Source: Lentzea indica (lineage in GTDB: Bacteria > Actinomycetota > Actinomycetes > Mycobacteriales > Pseudonocardiaceae). From it: DNA of 64,000 nt. The stretch's first letter is position 1, and each line of letters starts with the position of its first letter. Below the pieces are notes generated by a model, which did not search any database, was not told the DNA's origin, and saw only the letters and a list, made by a program, of their open reading frames with translations. The position numbers and the translations under genes are program-made. Of the stretch, positions 41,924-51,517 are shown piece by piece. Where the stretch lies: contig NZ_VSRL01000017.1 in the NCBI RefSeq assembly GCF_012184385.1, positions 1 through 64,000 on the forward strand, given 5' to 3'.

Positions 41924-43196
41924 AGTTCTTGGTCCAGTAGGAAATGCCCAGCTCACGGTCGTATTCGGCGAGCTGGTGCACCCACCGCTTCCCGACGTAC
42001 GGCACGTCGCACACAATCCGAGGCGTCGCATATCCAGGCAGGTAGCCCATGATCGCGTGCTGCAGTTCCTGCGCCTCCCACACCGACACCCGCCAGTGCT
42101 CGGCGTTGGGGATCATGTCGCACATGTAGAAGTAGTAGGGGAGGATGTTCGCTTCCCCTTGCAGCGCAAAGCAAAGGTCGAGCAGGTCGTCCGACGTCGC
42201 GTTGACGCCCTTCATCAGCACACCCTGGTTGCGCACGTCCCGCACACCGACCTCAAGGGCGGTCCGTGCGGCTTCGGCGACGAGAGGTGTCACTGACTGC
42301 GCGTGGTTCACGTGCGTGTGGATGGCCAGATTCACGCCACGGCGCGAAGCCGTGCGGGCAACGCGCTCCAAGCCCTCGACGACACGGGGCTGGATCCAGT
42401 GCTGCGGCAGACCGGCCAAAGCCTTGGTGGCCAGGCGGATGTCCCGGACGGTCTCGATGTCCAGCAGCCGCATGAGAAACGACTCCAGCTGCGGCCACGG
42501 CACGTTCGCCACGTCACCGCCGGAGACGACGACGTCGCGCACTCCGGGGGTCTTCTTCAGGTACTCGATCATCTGGTCCTGGCGGTCGACAGGCTTCAGG
42601 GAGAGCTTGTGCTTGTCGATCAACGGCGTGGAGTTGCCGACCAGGTCCATGCGGGTGCAGTGGCCGCAGTACTGCGGGCAGGTCGACACCATCTCGGCGA
42701 GGACCTTGGTGGGGTAGCGGTGGGTCAACCCCTCGACGACCCACATCTCGGCCTCGTGCAGCGAGTCGCGCTGGGAGTGCGGGTGCGACGGCCAGCGCGG
42801 GTCGCGGTCGGACTTCACCGGCAGCATGTAGCGGCGTACCGGGTCGGCGAGGAAGGCCTCGGTGAACTCGTCCGGGGTCAGTGCCGCGTCGACCGCCATC
42901 GTGTTGACCATCTGCGGCGGGATCAGCATCGACATCGTCGCGAACTTTTCCTGGTCCGCGGCCAGGTCGTCGTAGAACCTGTCGGTCAGCAGGTCGCCGG
43001 CGACCTTGCGGAGCTGCTTCACGTTCTTGACGCAGTTCACCCGCTGCCACTGGGCGTCACGCCACTGCGCCTCGGTCACGTGGGCCCAGCCGGGGAAGCG
43101 TCGCCAGTCGGGTTCGACCAGCTCCCGGCGGACGTAGGTGTACGGCTGGCGGTCCAGCCGCTCCAGCGCCGTGGGGGCGTCGTGCAGCGCAGTCAT
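41808..43196 (-). CDS. kamA: Lysine 2,3-aminomutase-family radical SAM enzyme
   Basis: The 462-aa protein has a radical-SAM cluster motif CPQYCGHC (C173, C177, C180), VVVSGGDVANVPWPQLE for SAM binding, and the KamA-type ELGISYWTKNYRTGIELEDP C-terminus. It should convert L-lysine to L-beta-lysine using an Fe-S cluster, SAM and PLP. The lysine-pathway genes kdd, kamD, kamE and kal lie 4 kb away on the other strand. It is longer at the N-terminus than clostridial KamA. A partial copy of its 3' end lies at 33034-33149. Confidence 0.88.
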   Translation of the reverse strand: MTALHDAPTALERLDRQPYTYVRRELVEPDWRRFPGWAHVTEAQWRDAQWQRVNCVKNVKQLRKVAGDLLTDRFYDDLAADQEKFATMSMLIPPQMVNTMAVDAALTPDEFTEAFLADPVRRYMLPVKSDRDPRWPSHPHSQRDSLHEAEMWVVEGLTHRYPTKVLAEMVSTCPQYCGHCTRMDLVGNSTPLIDKHKLSLKPVDRQDQMIEYLKKTPGVRDVVVSGGDVANVPWPQLESFLMRLLDIETVRDIRLATKALAGLPQHWIQPRVVEGLERVARTASRRGVNLAIHTHVNHAQSVTPLVAEAARTALEVGVRDVRNQGVLMKGVNATSDDLLDLCFALQGEANILPYYFYMCDMIPNAEHWRVSVWEAQELQHAIMGYLPGYATPRIVCDVPYVGKRWVHQLAEYDRELGISYWTKNYRTGIELEDPEALDRRYPYYDPISTLGEAGQKWWSDQT

Positions 43197-43226
43197 CCGT
43201 ACTCCTCAGGGTTGAGGTCGCGTAAA

Positions 43227-43242
43227 GATATCCTGTCATATC
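43227..43242. promoter_or_regulatory. Inverted repeat upstream of kamA
   Basis: GATATCCTGTCATATC has 5-bp arms around a 6-bp centre, 30 bp before the kamA start in the divergent kamA-fxsA gap. It could be an operator for a lysine- or stress-responsive regulator. Confidence 0.4.
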
Positions 43243-43326
43243 GCTAGCGTGCCGTAAATATTTCAGATCAAGGCCTGGTGGAGGGCAGGTCGGGAGCATT
43301 TGGGCGCTCTCGTGCGTTGTCCAGGC

Positions 43327-43791
43327 ATGCCTGTCTTCGCGCTGCTGCTGCTGGCGATGTTCGCCGAGATCGCGGTCATGATCGCCGTTGGCAATGCCAT
43401 CGGCGGGCTGTGGATGATCGCGTTGCTCCTGGTCGGCACCCTCGTCGGCCTGTCGCTCGTGCGCAGGCAGGGTGCGCAGACGATGGCCGCGTTCTCCGAG
43501 GCCGTGTGGAAGCGCCGGCAGCCGCACCAGGAGATGGCCGACGGCGTGCTGATCGCGGCGGCCGGTGCGTTGATCATGGTGCCGGGCTTCATCAGCGACG
43601 TGGCGGCGTTGTTCCTGCTGTTCCCGCCGACTCGCAGGCTCGTGAGCCGCAGGATCGCGCGCAAGGCGGAGGCGGCGGCGCTGAAGTTCGAGCACGAACG
43701 GCGCTTCGGGGCGGGTCAGGTCGTCGAGGGCGAAGTGGTCGACGTCGACGCGGACCCGGTGGTCATCACTGAGCGGCGCGAGCTGCGGTGA
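43327..43791 (+). CDS. FxsA-family membrane protein
   Basis: ATG 43327 (MPVFALLLLAMFAEI) gives the normal FxsA N-terminus; TTG 43300 after GGGAG is an alternative. The 154-aa protein has the FxsA core: an N-terminal helix, GLWMIALLLVGTLVGLSLVR, and ADGVLIAAAGALIMVPGFIS with the conserved PGF, then a cytoplasmic tail rich in charged residues. FxsA proteins are small membrane proteins linked to phage-exclusion suppression in E. coli; the role in actinomycetes is unknown. It overlaps the GNAT gene by 4 bp. Confidence 0.88.
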   Translation: MPVFALLLLAMFAEIAVMIAVGNAIGGLWMIALLLVGTLVGLSLVRRQGAQTMAAFSEAVWKRRQPHQEMADGVLIAAAGALIMVPGFISDVAALFLLFPPTRRLVSRRIARKAEAAALKFEHERRFGAGQVVEGEVVDVDADPVVITERRELR

Positions 43792-44348
43792 TCCGCGCGT
43801 ACCGGCCTTCTGACCTGGACGCGCTGTACGACATCTGTCTCGACACCGGCAACGGTGGCCTCGGCGCGCGCCATCTGTTCGACGACCCGCGCTTGCTCGG
43901 TCACGCCCACGTCGGCCCGTACGTCGCGTTTGAGCCGGACCTGGCGTTCGTCGTGGAGGACGACCTCGGGGTCTGCGGCTACGTCATCGCCGCGTCAGAC
44001 AGCGAGGCCTTTGAAGATCGATGTGACCGTGACTGGTGGCCTGACCTGCGAATTCGCTATCCCTTGACGCTGGATGCGAACCGGGTCGTTCAGCACATCC
44101 ACACTCCGCCGCGCGTCGACCTGATGCTGGCCAGGGACTATCCGGCGCACATGCACGCGAACCTGCTGCCGCGCGCGAAGGGCAAGGGGTTCGGCGGCGC
44201 GCTCGTTCGAACTGTGCTCGAACAGCTGGAGAAGGGCGTGCATGTGCACGTGCGGCACCACAACACGCACGCGATCGGCTTCTGGGAGCACATCGGCTTC
44301 CGCGTGGTCGACTCCGCGGAGAAACTCGTCCTCGGGTTGCGCCTCTAG
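43788..44348 (+). CDS. GNAT-family N-acetyltransferase
   Basis: The 186-aa protein starts with IRAYRPSDLDALYDICLDT, has the central LAFVVEDDLGVCGYVIAASD strand pair, the acetyl-CoA pyrophosphate loop in LPRAKGKGFGGALVRTVLEQ, and ends with NTHAIGFWEHIGFRVVDSAE. These are GNAT motifs. A similar domain is fused to bacterial O-GlcNAcases, so sugar- or protein-linked substrates are possible. GTG start overlaps the FxsA stop by 4 bp. Substrate unknown. Confidence 0.87.
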   Translation: MIRAYRPSDLDALYDICLDTGNGGLGARHLFDDPRLLGHAHVGPYVAFEPDLAFVVEDDLGVCGYVIAASDSEAFEDRCDRDWWPDLRIRYPLTLDANRVVQHIHTPPRVDLMLARDYPAHMHANLLPRAKGKGFGGALVRTVLEQLEKGVHVHVRHHNTHAIGFWEHIGFRVVDSAEKLVLGLRL

Positions 44349-44351
44349 CTG

Positions 44352-44747
44352 TTACGTGAGCAGGTCCTTCAGCAGCAGCTCGAAGTCGAGGACCTCGCGC
44401 CCGGCAGGCACCGCGGCGTAGGTGGAGTCCAGGAACCGGCGCAGTTCGTCTGCCGACAGGTGGAACACCGCGTGCGAGTCCTCGGTGAAGAGCTCCAGCA
44501 CGAGCACGTCCCCGTGTTCCGGCCGCAGCCGCACGTCTCCCATGCCGGCGGGCGACAGCAGCCCGTCCGAGAGCAACTCCCGCCCGACCAGCCAGGTCGA
44601 CTCCTGGTCCCGTGCGTGAAAACGCATGGTCACGGCGTGCGGATCGTCTGAGCGGTATTGGAAGTCGACGTTCATCGGCTCGATCGAGCCGTCCGGCCGA
44701 ATGAACTCAACGACGGTGGCCGTGCCCACGCGAGTCTCGTTGAACAT
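44352..44747 (-). CDS. SsgA-family sporulation/cell-division regulator
   Basis: The 131-aa protein has the SALP family pattern: DFQYRSDDPHAVTMRFH, WLVGRELLSDGLLSPAGMGD and LELFTEDSHAVFHLSADELR, ending DFELLLKDLLT. SsgA-like proteins help position FtsZ and cell-wall machinery during sporulation septation, and are restricted to morphologically complex actinomycetes, so it supports the taxonomic placement. The ATG follows GGAGGAACGG. Monocistronic, convergent with the GNAT gene. Confidence 0.93.
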   Translation of the reverse strand: MFNETRVGTATVVEFIRPDGSIEPMNVDFQYRSDDPHAVTMRFHARDQESTWLVGRELLSDGLLSPAGMGDVRLRPEHGDVLVLELFTEDSHAVFHLSADELRRFLDSTYAAVPAGREVLDFELLLKDLLT

Positions 44748-44848
44748 CGCCGTTCCTCCTCCGCTTCGAGGGTGCTGCAGTCCACACGGATGCCGGTTCG
44801 GATCGGTTCAACGCTTTCTCGAACTGTTCACGGGGTACCTGAAGTCGC

Positions 44849-45808
44849 ATGACGGTCTACGGCATCCACGCGTCACACGAGCAGATACACCCCGTCGGAC
44901 TGCTCGCCGCCGTGCGCAGGGCGGAGGAGGCCGGGTTCGGCGCGGCGATGAGTTCCGACCACTTCTCACCGTGGAGTTCGCGCCAGGGCCACTCCGGGTT
45001 CGCCTGGTCGTGGCTGGGCGCGGCCCTGCAGGCCACGACCCTCCCGTTCGGCGTGGTCACGGCCCCCGGCCAGCGCTACCACCCGGCGATCACCGCCCAG
45101 GCGATCGGCACGCTCGCCGCGATGTACCCCGGCCGGTTCTGGGCCGCGCTCGGCACCGGTGAGGCCAGCAACGAGCACATCACCGGCGACGGCTGGCCGC
45201 GCAAGGACGTCCGCACGGCCAGGCTGCGCGAGTGCATCGACGTGATCCGCGCGCTGCTCTCCGGCGACGAGGTCAGCCACGACGGCCTGGTCACGGTCGA
45301 CCGCGCCCGGCTGTGGACGTTGCCGGACGAGGCGCCCCAGCTGATCGGCGCCGCGGTGAGCCCGGCGACCGCACGGTGGTGTGCCGAGTGGGCCGACGGG
45401 CTGATCACCGTGAACGCGCCGCCGGCCAAGCTGCGCGAGGTGGCGGACGCCTACCGCGACGCCGGTGGCCGCGGCAAGCTCCACCTGCAGGTGCACCTGA
45501 GCTGGGCCTCCGACGAGGACACCGCGCTGGCGATAGCGCACGAACAGTGGCGCACCAACGTGTTCCGCCCGCCCGTGTGCTGGGACCTCGAACTGCCCGA
45601 GCACTTCGACGTGGTCGCCGAACACGTCACGCCGGAGCAGGTCGCCGAGGTCGTCGACGTGTCCGCGGACCTGAAGTGGCACGCCGAGCAGCTGCACCAG
45701 TACGCCTCGATGGGCTTCGAGGAGATCTACCTGCACCACGTGGGCCAGGACCTGATGCCGTTCGTCGACGCGTTCGGCGAGCACGTCTTACCGGAGGTGA
45801 CCAGGTGA
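44849..45808 (+). CDS. FMN/F420-dependent LLM-class oxidoreductase (TIGR03885-like)
   Basis: The 319-aa TIM-barrel protein has luciferase-like monooxygenase features: YGIHASHEQIHPVGLLAAVRR, SDHFSPW, RYHPAITAQAIGTLAAMYPG, FWAALGTGEASNEHITG and a flavin-binding LIGAAVSPATARW. The family is known in actinomycetes as a conserved partner of a GH13 gene, and here the next gene overlaps by 4 bp. The reaction and cofactor (FMN or F420) are not determined. ATG start with a weak upstream ribosome-binding site. Confidence 0.88.
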   Translation: MTVYGIHASHEQIHPVGLLAAVRRAEEAGFGAAMSSDHFSPWSSRQGHSGFAWSWLGAALQATTLPFGVVTAPGQRYHPAITAQAIGTLAAMYPGRFWAALGTGEASNEHITGDGWPRKDVRTARLRECIDVIRALLSGDEVSHDGLVTVDRARLWTLPDEAPQLIGAAVSPATARWCAEWADGLITVNAPPAKLREVADAYRDAGGRGKLHLQVHLSWASDEDTALAIAHEQWRTNVFRPPVCWDLELPEHFDVVAEHVTPEQVAEVVDVSADLKWHAEQLHQYASMGFEEIYLHHVGQDLMPFVDAFGEHVLPEVTR

Positions 45809-47307
45809 TCCGCACGTCCGACGTCTGGTGGAAGAACGCCGTTGTCTACTGCCTCGACGTGGAAACGTTCTCCGACAACGGCTTCCGCGGCTGCACCGAA
45901 CGAATCGACCACCTCCACACCCTCGGCGTCACGTGCGTGTGGCTGATGCCGTTCTACCCGACTCCTGAACGCGACGACGGCTACGACATCACCGACTTCT
46001 ACTCCGTCGACCCGCGCCTGGGCTCGCTGGGCGACTTCGTGGAGTTCGTGCGCGCGGCCCGCGACCGCGGCATGCGCGTCATCGCCGACCTCGTCGTCAA
46101 CCACACCTCCGACCAGCACCCGTGGTTCCACGACCCGGAGAAGCGCGACTGGTACGTGTGGGCCGACGAGCCGCCACAGGACGGGCCGAAGGGGATCACC
46201 TTCCCCGACAAGGAGAAGAGCCTCTGGGAGTACTCGGAGGAGGTCGGCAAGTACTACCTGCACCGCTTCTACAAGCACCAGCCCGACCTCAACGTGTCCA
46301 ACCCCGAGGTGCGCGACGAGATCGCGCGGATCATGGGTTTCTGGATGGAGCTGGGGCTGACCGGCTTCCGCGTGGACGCGGTCCCGTTCCTGCTGGAGCA
46401 CACCGACCGCATGGACACGGTGTCGCTGCCCGACCCCCATGACTACCTCACCGACCTGCGGGCGTTCCTCAACCGCCGCAACGGCGAGAGCGTGCTGCTG
46501 GGCGAGGTGAACCTGCCGTACAAGGACACGATGGCCTACTACGGCCAGGGCGTGGGCGACGAGCTGACGATGTGCTTCGACTTCATCGGCATGCAGGCGA
46601 TGTACCTGGCGTTGGCACGGCGGTCGAGCGGCCCGCTGGCCAAAGCCCTGCAGGAACGCCCGCAGCCGCCCCGCGACGGCCACTGGGCGACGTTCGTGCG
46701 CAACCACGATGAACTGACCCTGGACAAGCTGCCGGAGGACGAACGCCAGGAGGTCTTCGACGCCTTCGGCCCGGACCCGGAGATGCAGCTCTACGGCCGA
46801 GGCCTGCGCCGGCGGCTGCCCGGCATGCTCGACGGCGACCAGCGCCGCATCCGCATGGTCTACAGCCTGCTGTTCACGCTGCCGGGCACGCCGGTGCTGT
46901 TCTACGGCGAGGAGGTCGGGCTGGTGGAGGACCTGTCGCTGGAGGGCAGGCTGGCGGTGCGCGTGCCGATGGACTGGGAGTCGGCGAGGGAGCAGCTCTA
47001 TGACCCCGAGTCGCTGCTGGCGTGGATGCGGCTCCTGGTCGAGCGCTACCGGAAGTGCCCGGAACTGGCGTGGGGCTCCGTCCAGGTGCTCGACGCCGGC
47101 GACCCGGCCGTGTTCGCCCACCGCGCCGACTGCGACGGTGGCACGGTGATCGCCGTGCACAACTTCGCGGACCAGGAGATCAGCGTGCGGGTCCCGGCAG
47201 AAGGGGTGCTGACGGACCTGCTGACCGGCGGCGAGGTGAAGCCGGCCAAGAGTGGCGCCAAGGTGGACCTCGCGCCCTACGACTGCCGCTGGTTCCGCAT
47301 GACGTGA
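45805..47307 (+). CDS. GH13 alpha-amylase-family enzyme (trehalose synthase-like)
   Basis: GTG 45805 overlaps the LLM stop (GTGA). The 500-aa protein has GH13 regions in order: DLVVNHTSDQHPWF, the nucleophile Asp in GFRVDAVPF, the acid/base Glu in LLGEVNLP, and the transition-state Asp in VRNHDEL, then a C-terminal beta domain. The first region and DYDITDFYSVDPRLG-like segment resemble trehalose synthase (GH13_16), but the calcium/C-terminal part is shorter. It probably acts on maltose or alpha-glucans in the cytoplasm; no signal peptide. Confidence 0.9.
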   Translation: MIRTSDVWWKNAVVYCLDVETFSDNGFRGCTERIDHLHTLGVTCVWLMPFYPTPERDDGYDITDFYSVDPRLGSLGDFVEFVRAARDRGMRVIADLVVNHTSDQHPWFHDPEKRDWYVWADEPPQDGPKGITFPDKEKSLWEYSEEVGKYYLHRFYKHQPDLNVSNPEVRDEIARIMGFWMELGLTGFRVDAVPFLLEHTDRMDTVSLPDPHDYLTDLRAFLNRRNGESVLLGEVNLPYKDTMAYYGQGVGDELTMCFDFIGMQAMYLALARRSSGPLAKALQERPQPPRDGHWATFVRNHDELTLDKLPEDERQEVFDAFGPDPEMQLYGRGLRRRLPGMLDGDQRRIRMVYSLLFTLPGTPVLFYGEEVGLVEDLSLEGRLAVRVPMDWESAREQLYDPESLLAWMRLLVERYRKCPELAWGSVQVLDAGDPAVFAHRADCDGGTVIAVHNFADQEISVRVPAEGVLTDLLTGGEVKPAKSGAKVDLAPYDCRWFRMT

Positions 47308-47394
47308 CCCGGATTGTCAAGTGATGCTTGCGGTATCCAGACGCTTCACATGAAGATATTGTCGAGACGACGTCGTCGACCGAAGGATTTTCAG

Positions 47395-48405
47395 GTGAGC
47401 GCGTACGGACTGCACCGCGTCCTAGAGCCCCAGGGCGTCCTGCCCCAGCAGGCGTGGCGGCTGGACGCGGAACCCGTCCCCGCCGCCGACGAGGTGATCG
47501 TCGCGGTCGAGCGGCTCAACCTGGACGCGGCGTCGTTCCGGCAGCTCAGGGAAGAGCACGGCAGCGGGGTCAAGGTCCGGCAGGCCGTGCTGGACATCGT
47601 CGACGAGCGCGGCAAGATGCAGAACCCGGTCACCGGCTCGGGCGGCATGCTGCTCGGCACCGTGCTGGAGGTGGGGCCGGAGTCGCCGCTCGGGCTCAAG
47701 GCCGGCGACCGGATCGCGACGCTGGTCAGCCTCACGCTGACGCCGCTGCGGATCAACGACGGGCTGCAGGACTGGAGCGGTGAGGACGAGCAGGTGCCGT
47801 GCCGGGGGACGGCGGTGCTGTTCGGGCGGTCCATCGCGGCTGTGTTGCCCGACGACATGTCCAACGAGTTGGCGCTGTCCGTTCTCGACGTGTGTGGCGC
47901 ACCGGCGCTGACGGACCGTGTCGTCAGGAAGCATCCCGGCGGATCAGTGCTGGTCCTCGGCGGTGGCGGCAAGTCCGGGTCGCTCTCTCTCGCGGCTGCA
48001 CGTCAGGCAGGTGCACAACGCCTCGTTGCTCTCGTTCCGACTGAGAACGAAGCCGAGGAGGTCCGGAAGTCCGGGCTCGCGGACGAGGTCGTGATCGCGG
48101 ACGCCCGCAACCCCGTCGCGGTGGCCGAAGCCGTCGGCAAGCAGGTCGATGTCACGGTCGTGTGTGTGGACGTGCCGGGGTGCGAGCACGGCGCCATCCT
48201 CGCGACCGCGGACGGCGGGACCGTGATCTTCTTCTCCATGGCCACGTCGTTCAGCGCTGCCGCACTCGGCGCCGAGGGGCTGGCCGCCGACGTGGAGATG
48301 CTGGTCGGCAACGGGTATGTGCCTGGTCACGCCCAGTTCGCGTTGGACCTGGTCCGGACGCAGGCGGGTGTGCGGGCGCTGTTCGAGCAACGGCAGACTG
48401 CGTGA
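47395..48405 (+). CDS. kdd: L-erythro-3,5-diaminohexanoate dehydrogenase
   Basis: GTG 47395 follows AAGGA. The 336-aa protein has an N-terminal catalytic part (RLNLDAASFRQLREEHG, MQNPVTGSGGMLLGTVLEVG) and a Rossmann domain (GGSVLVLGGGGKSGSLSLAA), as in clostridial Kdd. It oxidatively deaminates 3,5-diaminohexanoate to 5-amino-3-oxohexanoate with NAD(P)+. It heads a run with an amidohydrolase, kamD, kamE and kal, all tightly spaced. A perfect palindrome GACGACGTCGTC lies at 47366-47377 in the promoter region. Confidence 0.9.
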   Translation: MSAYGLHRVLEPQGVLPQQAWRLDAEPVPAADEVIVAVERLNLDAASFRQLREEHGSGVKVRQAVLDIVDERGKMQNPVTGSGGMLLGTVLEVGPESPLGLKAGDRIATLVSLTLTPLRINDGLQDWSGEDEQVPCRGTAVLFGRSIAAVLPDDMSNELALSVLDVCGAPALTDRVVRKHPGGSVLVLGGGGKSGSLSLAAARQAGAQRLVALVPTENEAEEVRKSGLADEVVIADARNPVAVAEAVGKQVDVTVVCVDVPGCEHGAILATADGGTVIFFSMATSFSAAALGAEGLAADVEMLVGNGYVPGHAQFALDLVRTQAGVRALFEQRQTA

Positions 48406-48406
48406 C

Positions 48407-49945
48407 GTGAGTACGCAACTTTTGGTCGGCGGACGCATCTACGCACCGGATGCGACGGCCATGGCCGTCACGGACGGCATCGTCGTGTGGATCGGACAGG
48501 ACTCGGTCGGCCGCGCGCTGCACCCCGGCGCGGAGGTCATCGAGCTCAACGGCGCCTTTGTCGCGCCCGCGTTCGTCGATGCGCACGTGCACGCCACGAG
48601 TGCCGGGCTGCTCCTGACCGGCCTCGACCTGACGAAGACGTCCTCCGTGGACGAGCTCCTTGAGCAGGTGCGCCAAGCAGAAGGCCCCCTCGTGTGGGGT
48701 CACGGGTGGGACGAGACGCGGTGGCAGGAGAACCGGCCGCCGACGCGTGCGGAGATCGACGAGGCCGCACGGGGCAAGACGGTGTACCTGTCGCGCATCG
48801 ACGTGCACTCGGCCCTCGTCTCGTCGAACCTGATCACCGGGGAAGCCAAAGCGGCCGACGGTTACGACAACGACGGCCCTCTCTCGCGCGCCGCGCACCA
48901 CCTCGTGCGCGGTGCGGCCAAGGCCGCCATCACGTCTGAACAGCGCCAGGCCGCACAACGCGCGTTCCTCCGCCACGCCGCGTCGATGGGCATCGCGAGC
49001 GTGCACGAGTGCGCCGGCCCGGACATCTCCGGTGAGGACGACCTGCGCGAACTGCTCGCCTGCGACGAGGGCCCCGAGGTGGTGGCCTACTGGGGCGCCC
49101 ACGAGCTGCCCGACGTCCCCGTGCGCGGTCTCGCCGGCGACCACTTCGTCGACGGCGCGATCGGCTCCCGCACGGCCGCCCTCACCGAGCCCTACGCCGA
49201 CGCCGACACCACGGGCGCGCTTTACCTCGACGGCTCGCAGATCGCCGACCACCTGATCAAGTGCACCGAGATGGGTGCGCAGGCGGGCTTCCACGTCATC
49301 GGCGACGCCGCCATGGCCGCGATCATCGACGGTTTCGAGATCGCCGAAAAGGCCCTCGGCACCCCCGCCCTGGCCTCGGCGCGTCACCGCCTCGAGCACG
49401 TCGAGATGGTCTCCGCCGACCAGGCGCAGAAACTCGCCGTGTGGGGCGTCATCGCCTCCGTCCAGCCCCTCTTCGACGCGGAGTGGGGCGGACCGGCCGG
49501 GATGTACGTCCAGCGGCTCGGCAGCGAACGCGGTGTGGGGCTGAACCCCTTTTCACGTCTTGCTGCCGCGGGTGTCGTGCTGGCGTTCGGCTCGGACACC
49601 CCGGTTACCGCCATCGACCCGTGGGCCGCGGTGAAGGCAGGCGTGCACCACAAGACCGATGGCCACGGCATCTCCCCGCGAGCGGCCTTCACCGCCCACA
49701 CCCGTGGCGGCTGGCGCGCGGCGGGCGTGGACGACGGCCTGACCGGCACTCTCCAGCCCGGCGCGCCCGCGACGTACGCGGTGTGGGAGACCGGCGAGCT
49801 CGTCGTCGCCGGGAGTGACTCGCGGGTGCAGCGCTGGTCCACCGACCCGCGCTCAGGCGTGCCAGGGCTGCCCGACCTGACCGGTCCGGCGCCCGTCTGC
49901 GTGCGGACCGTCCTGAACGGCCGGACTATCTACGAAAGGAAGTGA
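48407..49945 (+). CDS. Amidohydrolase (YtcJ-like) embedded in the lysine operon
   Basis: GTG 48407 lies 1 bp after the kdd stop. The 512-aa protein is an amidohydrolase-3/YtcJ-type metal hydrolase: PAFVDAHVHAT (metal HxH), LVWGHGWDETRW, GFHVIGDAAM, ASARHRLEHVEMV and LAFGSDTPVTAIDPW with the catalytic Asp. Such enzymes hydrolyse amides or N-acyl/formyl groups. It is not part of the classical lysine fermentation set, so its presence between kdd and kamD suggests release of lysine or an intermediate from an N-substituted form, an inference only. Confidence 0.88.
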   Translation: MSTQLLVGGRIYAPDATAMAVTDGIVVWIGQDSVGRALHPGAEVIELNGAFVAPAFVDAHVHATSAGLLLTGLDLTKTSSVDELLEQVRQAEGPLVWGHGWDETRWQENRPPTRAEIDEAARGKTVYLSRIDVHSALVSSNLITGEAKAADGYDNDGPLSRAAHHLVRGAAKAAITSEQRQAAQRAFLRHAASMGIASVHECAGPDISGEDDLRELLACDEGPEVVAYWGAHELPDVPVRGLAGDHFVDGAIGSRTAALTEPYADADTTGALYLDGSQIADHLIKCTEMGAQAGFHVIGDAAMAAIIDGFEIAEKALGTPALASARHRLEHVEMVSADQAQKLAVWGVIASVQPLFDAEWGGPAGMYVQRLGSERGVGLNPFSRLAAAGVVLAFGSDTPVTAIDPWAAVKAGVHHKTDGHGISPRAAFTAHTRGGWRAAGVDDGLTGTLQPGAPATYAVWETGELVVAGSDSRVQRWSTDPRSGVPGLPDLTGPAPVCVRTVLNGRTIYERK

Positions 49946-49948
49946 CTC

Positions 49949-51517
49949 ATGGCGTTGCTCGACCTCGACCCGAAAGTGGTCGCAACCGCGCGCGAACTCG
50001 CGGCGCGGGCGGCCGAACCGGTGGTGTCCATCGCGAAGGCGCACACCACCGTTGCCGTCGAGCGCGCCACACTTCGCCTGGCAGGCATCACCGGTGCGGA
50101 CTCCACGCACCGCGCCGGTGACGTGCCGTGGGTCAACCGCGTGATCGACACGGTCCGCGAGCAGTGCGGCCTGGAGCACGGTGTGGTGCTCCCCGCCTTC
50201 CACGCACTGCGCGAGAACAACTTCGGCACGCTCACCGAACTCGCGGAAGCCACGGCAGCAGGCCAGATCCAGTTCAAGATCCCCACGGGCAAAGACCTGA
50301 CGGCGGCCCGCAAGGCAGCCACGTCAGCCGTCGCCAAGGGCATCAAGACGATCGACCGCAACCGGGCCCAGCGCGACAAGCTGATCCACAAACTCGGCGA
50401 TCCCGCCCAGCGTCCGTGGATCTACCTGATCGTCGCGACCGGCGACATCGACGAAGACGTCGTGCAGGCGCAGAACGCGGCACGCGCGGGCGCTGACGTC
50501 ATCGCGGTGATCCGCTCGACCGGCCAGAGCCTGCTCGACTACGTGCCGGAAGGCGCCACGCACCACGGCTTCGCGGGCACGTACGCCACGCAGGAGAACT
50601 TCCGGATCATGCGCGCGGCGCTCGACGACGTGTCGAAGGAGGTCGGCCGGTACGTGCGGCTGACCAACTACGCGTCCGGCCTGTGCATGCCGGAGATCGC
50701 GGTGCTGGCCGGGCTGCAGCGGCTCGACATGATGTTGAACGACTCGATGTACGGCATCCTGTTCCGAGACATCAACCCGATCCGCACGTTCGTCGACCAG
50801 CGCTTCTCCCGCCAGGTGCACGCACGCGCCGGCATCATCATCAACACCGGCGAGGACAACTACCTCACCACCGCGGACGCCGTCGACGCCGCGCACACGG
50901 TCACGGTGAGTCAGCTCCTCAACGAGCACTTCGCCCACGAAGCGGGACTGCCCGACCACCTGCTGGGCCTCGGTCACGCCTTCGAGATCAACCCGAAGGT
51001 GCCCGACTCGTTCCGCCTCGAACTCGCGCACGCGCTCCTCGCGCGCGAGCTCTTCCCGGACGCGCCGTTGAAGTGGATGCCGCCGACCAAGCACATGACC
51101 GGTGACGTCTTCAACGGCTATCTGCTGGACGGGTTCTTCAACCTCGCCGGTGTCCTGACAGGACAGTCCATTCTGCTCGTCGGCATGATGACCGAGGCGG
51201 TCGTGACGCCGTTCCTGTCCGACCGTGACCTCGCCTTGCAGAACGTCCGGTACGTGCTGAACGCGGCGGGCAGCCTCGCGGAGGACTTCCGCCCCGCACC
51301 GGACGGTCTCATCGTCAAGCGCGCGCACCAGGTGCTCGGCGAGGCCGTGGACCTGTTGGAGCGCATCGTCGACGACGGTCTGCTGAACGCGATCGCGGAC
51401 GGCACGTTCGGCCTGATGAAGCGTCCCGCCGATCAGGGCAAGGGCGCGGACGGGGTCATCACCAAGGCGGAGGCGTACTTCAACCCCGCGAGCGAGATGC
51501 TGGAGGCCGCGCAGTGA
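49949..51517 (+). CDS. kamD: Lysine 5,6-aminomutase alpha subunit
   Basis: The 522-aa protein matches KamD/OraS-type alpha subunits: KAHTTVAVERATLRLAGITG, PWIYLIVATGDIDEDVVQAQ, ADVIAVIRSTGQSLLDYVPE, GGFAGTYATQENFRIMRAAL-like, ARAGIIINTGEDNYLTTADA. With the beta subunit it moves the epsilon-amino group of beta-lysine to C5, giving 3,5-diaminohexanoate, using adenosylcobalamin and PLP. The ATG follows GAAAGGAAG, 3 bp after the amidohydrolase stop, and its end overlaps kamE. Confidence 0.93.
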   Translation: MALLDLDPKVVATARELAARAAEPVVSIAKAHTTVAVERATLRLAGITGADSTHRAGDVPWVNRVIDTVREQCGLEHGVVLPAFHALRENNFGTLTELAEATAAGQIQFKIPTGKDLTAARKAATSAVAKGIKTIDRNRAQRDKLIHKLGDPAQRPWIYLIVATGDIDEDVVQAQNAARAGADVIAVIRSTGQSLLDYVPEGATHHGFAGTYATQENFRIMRAALDDVSKEVGRYVRLTNYASGLCMPEIAVLAGLQRLDMMLNDSMYGILFRDINPIRTFVDQRFSRQVHARAGIIINTGEDNYLTTADAVDAAHTVTVSQLLNEHFAHEAGLPDHLLGLGHAFEINPKVPDSFRLELAHALLARELFPDAPLKWMPPTKHMTGDVFNGYLLDGFFNLAGVLTGQSILLVGMMTEAVVTPFLSDRDLALQNVRYVLNAAGSLAEDFRPAPDGLIVKRAHQVLGEAVDLLERIVDDGLLNAIADGTFGLMKRPADQGKGADGVITKAEAYFNPASEMLEAAQ